From positions 1-64,000 of the forward strand of contig CAMWFQ010000016.1 in assembly GCA_947173495.1 (NCBI GenBank): DNA of 64,000 bases, in the 5' to 3' direction. The translations under genes were made by a program, and so were the position numbers. Source of the stretch: an uncultured Lachnospiraceae bacterium. GTDB taxonomy: Bacteria; Bacillota; Clostridia; Lachnospirales; Lachnospiraceae. The first letter of the stretch is position 1; each line of letters starts with the position of its first letter. The notes beneath the pieces were generated by a model. It was not told the origin of the DNA and ran no database searches. It saw only the letters and a program-made list of their open reading frames with translations. This document shows positions 61,899-64,000 of the stretch, piece after piece.

Positions 61899-63926
61899 GT
61901 GGAAATGAAGACAGATTATTTGATGCATGGCGGCGACTATAATCCGGAGCAATGGCTTTCAATGCCGGAGGTCCTGGAGACAGACATTGAGCGCTTTGTG
62001 GAAGCAAAGATCAATACGGTGACGCTGGGAGTGTTCTCCTGGTCAAAGCTGGAGCCCCGGGAGGGAGAATTTGATTTCGAATGGCTGGAAAAGATCATTG
62101 ACAGGCTCTATGAGAATGGAATCACGGTGATTCTGGCAACTCCGTCAGGAGCCCGGCCCCACTGGATGGCTGACAAATACCCGGAGGTGCTGAGGGTAAA
62201 TGAGACGCGGCAGCGGATGTTGTTCGGCGGCAGGCACAATCACTGCCTGACCTCCCCTGTCTACAGAGAAAAGGTAAAAAGGATTGATACAGAGCTGGCA
62301 AAGCGTTTTGCCCCGCATCCGGCGGTCAGAATGTGGCATATTTCCAATGAATTCAGCGGACAATGCCACTGCAGCCTTTGCCAGGAAGCCTTCCGGGACT
62401 GGCTGAAAAAGAGATATAAGACGATCGAAGAGCTGAATGACCGGTGGTGCACCACATTCTGGAGCCATATTTATGACAGCTTTGAGCAGGTGGAAAGTCC
62501 TTCTTTGCTGGGAGAAACTTCTATCATGGGGCTGAATCTTGACTGGAGACGATTTGTATCCGATCAGACCATTGACTTTATGGAGCAGGAGATCCTTGCA
62601 CTGAGAGAAGCAGGGATCAGCCAGCCGGTGACCACCAATCTGATGTACCGCTTTGATGGAATTGATTACTTCCGTCTGGCGGAGAAGGTGGATCTGGTTT
62701 CCTGGGACAACTATCCGTTGTGGGGACAGAAAGAGGACTGGGAGAAGGCCCGGGAGACGGCGTTCTGGCATGATGTGATACGCAGCTTAAAGAAACAGCC
62801 GTTTTTGATGATGGAATCTTCGCCGGGTTCTACCAACTGGCAGAAGGTGAGCAAGCTGAAAAAGCCGGGAATGCTGGAAGCAACTTCCTTTCAGAGCATT
62901 GCCCACGGAGCGGATGGCGCCATGTATTTTCAGATGCGTAAGGGACGCGGAGGGGAAGAGAAGCTGCACGGCGCCGTGCTGGATCATTATGACGGAAATG
63001 ATACCAGAACGTTCCGGGATGTGTGCAGGACAGGTGAAATGCTTGCGGCCCTTGGAGAGGCGGCAGGAAGCCGGACACAGGCGGAGGCGGCAGTGCTCTA
63101 TGACTGGGAGAACTGCTGGGCGCTGGAGGAATCAAGGGGACCGCGGAATCAGGATCTGCATGCGAGAGAAAGCATTGAAAAGTCCTACCGGGCATTGCGC
63201 AGGCTTGGCCATAATGTGGATGTGATCGATCAGAGCTGCGATCTTTCCCCCTATCGGTTTGTAGCGGGGCCCATGCAGTACCTGTTCCATGAGGGGTTTG
63301 CCGAAAAGATCAGAGCGTATGTGGAAAGAGGCGGCATTTTTGTGATGACTTACTGGTCCGGAGTGGCGGATGAAAATGACCGCTGCTTTTTGGGAGGAAC
63401 ACCCCATGGACTGATGGATGTGTTCGGTCTGCGCAGCGAGGAAATAGACGGACTCTATGACTGGGAGGAAAACAGGATCTGTCAGGGCGGAGAAAGGCTT
63501 GCCGGGATGAGAGAGAGTTATGTCTGTAAATATCTGTGCCAGCTGGTAAAACCCATGGGCGCACAGACGCTCATGGTGTATGGCAGCGATTTCTATGCGG
63601 GAGAGCCCGCCCTTCTGAAAAACCATTTTGGAGAAGGGGACGCATACTATGTCTGCGCAGATGCAGAGCAGGCATTCTATGATGATCTGTACCGGAAGAT
63701 TCTCGCAGAAGCGGGGATCCGGAGCGCGTTCACAGGAGAAATACCGGATGGCGTGGAAGTGACCGTCAGGAAAGGAGAAGAGGCGGAGTATCTTTTCCTG
63801 CAGAATTTCGGACGGGAAACAGCCATGATCAGCCTTCCCGAGGGCGAAGTCCTTTTCGGAGACAGAGAAGGAAAACTGGAACCCCTGGGAAATATTGTGG
63901 TGAAAATAAAGAAGAAACAGGGATGA
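61899..63926 (+). CDS. Beta-galactosidase, glycoside hydrolase family 42
   Basis: 675 residues, standard GH42 size. TIM-barrel domain with the acid/base Glu in WHISNEFSG (E151) and the nucleophile Glu in LMMESSPGSTNW (E306); Cys residues in HCSLCQ may form the zinc site known in some members. A trimerisation and a C-terminal beta domain follow. No signal peptide, so intracellular; it would release galactose from transported oligosaccharides. Start GTG 61899 with AGGAGG 8 bp upstream. The last 74 bp of the window show nothing recognisable. Confidence 0.95.
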   Translation: MEMKTDYLMHGGDYNPEQWLSMPEVLETDIERFVEAKINTVTLGVFSWSKLEPREGEFDFEWLEKIIDRLYENGITVILATPSGARPHWMADKYPEVLRVNETRQRMLFGGRHNHCLTSPVYREKVKRIDTELAKRFAPHPAVRMWHISNEFSGQCHCSLCQEAFRDWLKKRYKTIEELNDRWCTTFWSHIYDSFEQVESPSLLGETSIMGLNLDWRRFVSDQTIDFMEQEILALREAGISQPVTTNLMYRFDGIDYFRLAEKVDLVSWDNYPLWGQKEDWEKARETAFWHDVIRSLKKQPFLMMESSPGSTNWQKVSKLKKPGMLEATSFQSIAHGADGAMYFQMRKGRGGEEKLHGAVLDHYDGNDTRTFRDVCRTGEMLAALGEAAGSRTQAEAAVLYDWENCWALEESRGPRNQDLHARESIEKSYRALRRLGHNVDVIDQSCDLSPYRFVAGPMQYLFHEGFAEKIRAYVERGGIFVMTYWSGVADENDRCFLGGTPHGLMDVFGLRSEEIDGLYDWEENRICQGGERLAGMRESYVCKYLCQLVKPMGAQTLMVYGSDFYAGEPALLKNHFGEGDAYYVCADAEQAFYDDLYRKILAEAGIRSAFTGEIPDGVEVTVRKGEEAEYLFLQNFGRETAMISLPEGEVLFGDREGKLEPLGNIVVKIKKKQG

Positions 63927-64000
63927 AAAACAAGCGGTGCTACGTGTCACGAGCGGCTTATTCCTGCGGGCAGCGAGCTTTAACGGTAAGAAGAGGGATC

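Noticed and set aside
60417-61952. Long minus-strand open frame (511 codons) opposite the cohesin-like gene
   Set aside because: Shadow of the plus-strand coding sequence; no RBS, His/Cys/Arg-rich composition typical of antisense reading.
1-64000. tRNA or rRNA genes
   Set aside because: I found no T-loop-like GGTTCGAAT motif with cloverleaf context and no rRNA core sequence, though a scan by eye could miss one.

Overview
The window looks like a chromosomal segment of a gut-type Clostridia, most likely Lachnospiraceae. The evidence is the low-to-middle GC content with clean GGAGG ribosome binding sites, frequent GTG/TTG starts, the zinc-type S14, a KOW-domain gene between map and infA, a long insert in L17, and the order rplQ - ecfA1A2T - truA - rplM - rpsI. 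This is inference from gene content; no 16S is present.

Layout. 1-2.0 kb (minus): start of a type I restriction-modification specificity gene (cut by the window edge) and its methylase hsdM. 2.3-5.8 kb: a TetR regulator with a palindromic operator on its own promoter, an MFS efflux protein that seems to lack one membrane helix, and a convergent AraC-type regulator with a large uncharacterised C-terminal domain. 5.8-7.1 kb: tandem ~97 bp palindromic repeats, then an MNT-HEPN toxin-antitoxin pair inserted in front of gatC between two identical 98 bp direct repeats that carry the gatC leader, RBS and first codons. 7.1-17.2 kb: gatCAB, sdaAB-sdaAA, an isochorismatase-like hydrolase, and an aspartate-family cluster (ACT-domain protein, hom, apgM, lysC). 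17.3-26.8 kb: chemoreceptor, PepT, cardiolipin synthase, two small unknown genes, a THUMP methyltransferase, a probably inactive amidase-fold protein, RdgB and a phosphodiesterase.

26.8-44.1 kb is the S10-spc-alpha superoperon (rpsJ to rplQ, with secY, adk, map, infA, rpmJ and rpoA). A ~330 nt leader precedes it, and short palindromic or tandem elements lie in several of its internal gaps. 44.3-50.0 kb: a VanY-like peptidase on the minus strand, the ECF transporter module ecfA1-ecfA2-ecfT, truA, and rplM-rpsI behind their own promoter and leader. 50.3-54.1 kb: an XRE-methyltransferase fusion, a 197 bp inverted-repeat element and an ABC-2 exporter. 54.2-61.2 kb: a 1861-residue secreted M60 metalloprotease with a dockerin-like calcium-loop pair, followed by a membrane-anchored protein with a cohesin-like domain and a FIVAR-like domain. 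61.3-63.9 kb: an UlaG-like MBL-fold hydrolase and a GH42 beta-galactosidase.

Most notable: (1) the protease/anchor pair, which could be a minimal two-gene cohesin-dockerin surface system; (2) the MNT-HEPN cassette at gatC, with signs of an older cassette remnant next to it; (3) a family of four two-hairpin intergenic repeats whose stems differ in sequence but keep pairing, three placed just after intrinsic terminators or at a convergent junction; (4) an amidase-fold protein lacking its zinc ligands. No rRNA, tRNA or CRISPR array was recognised.
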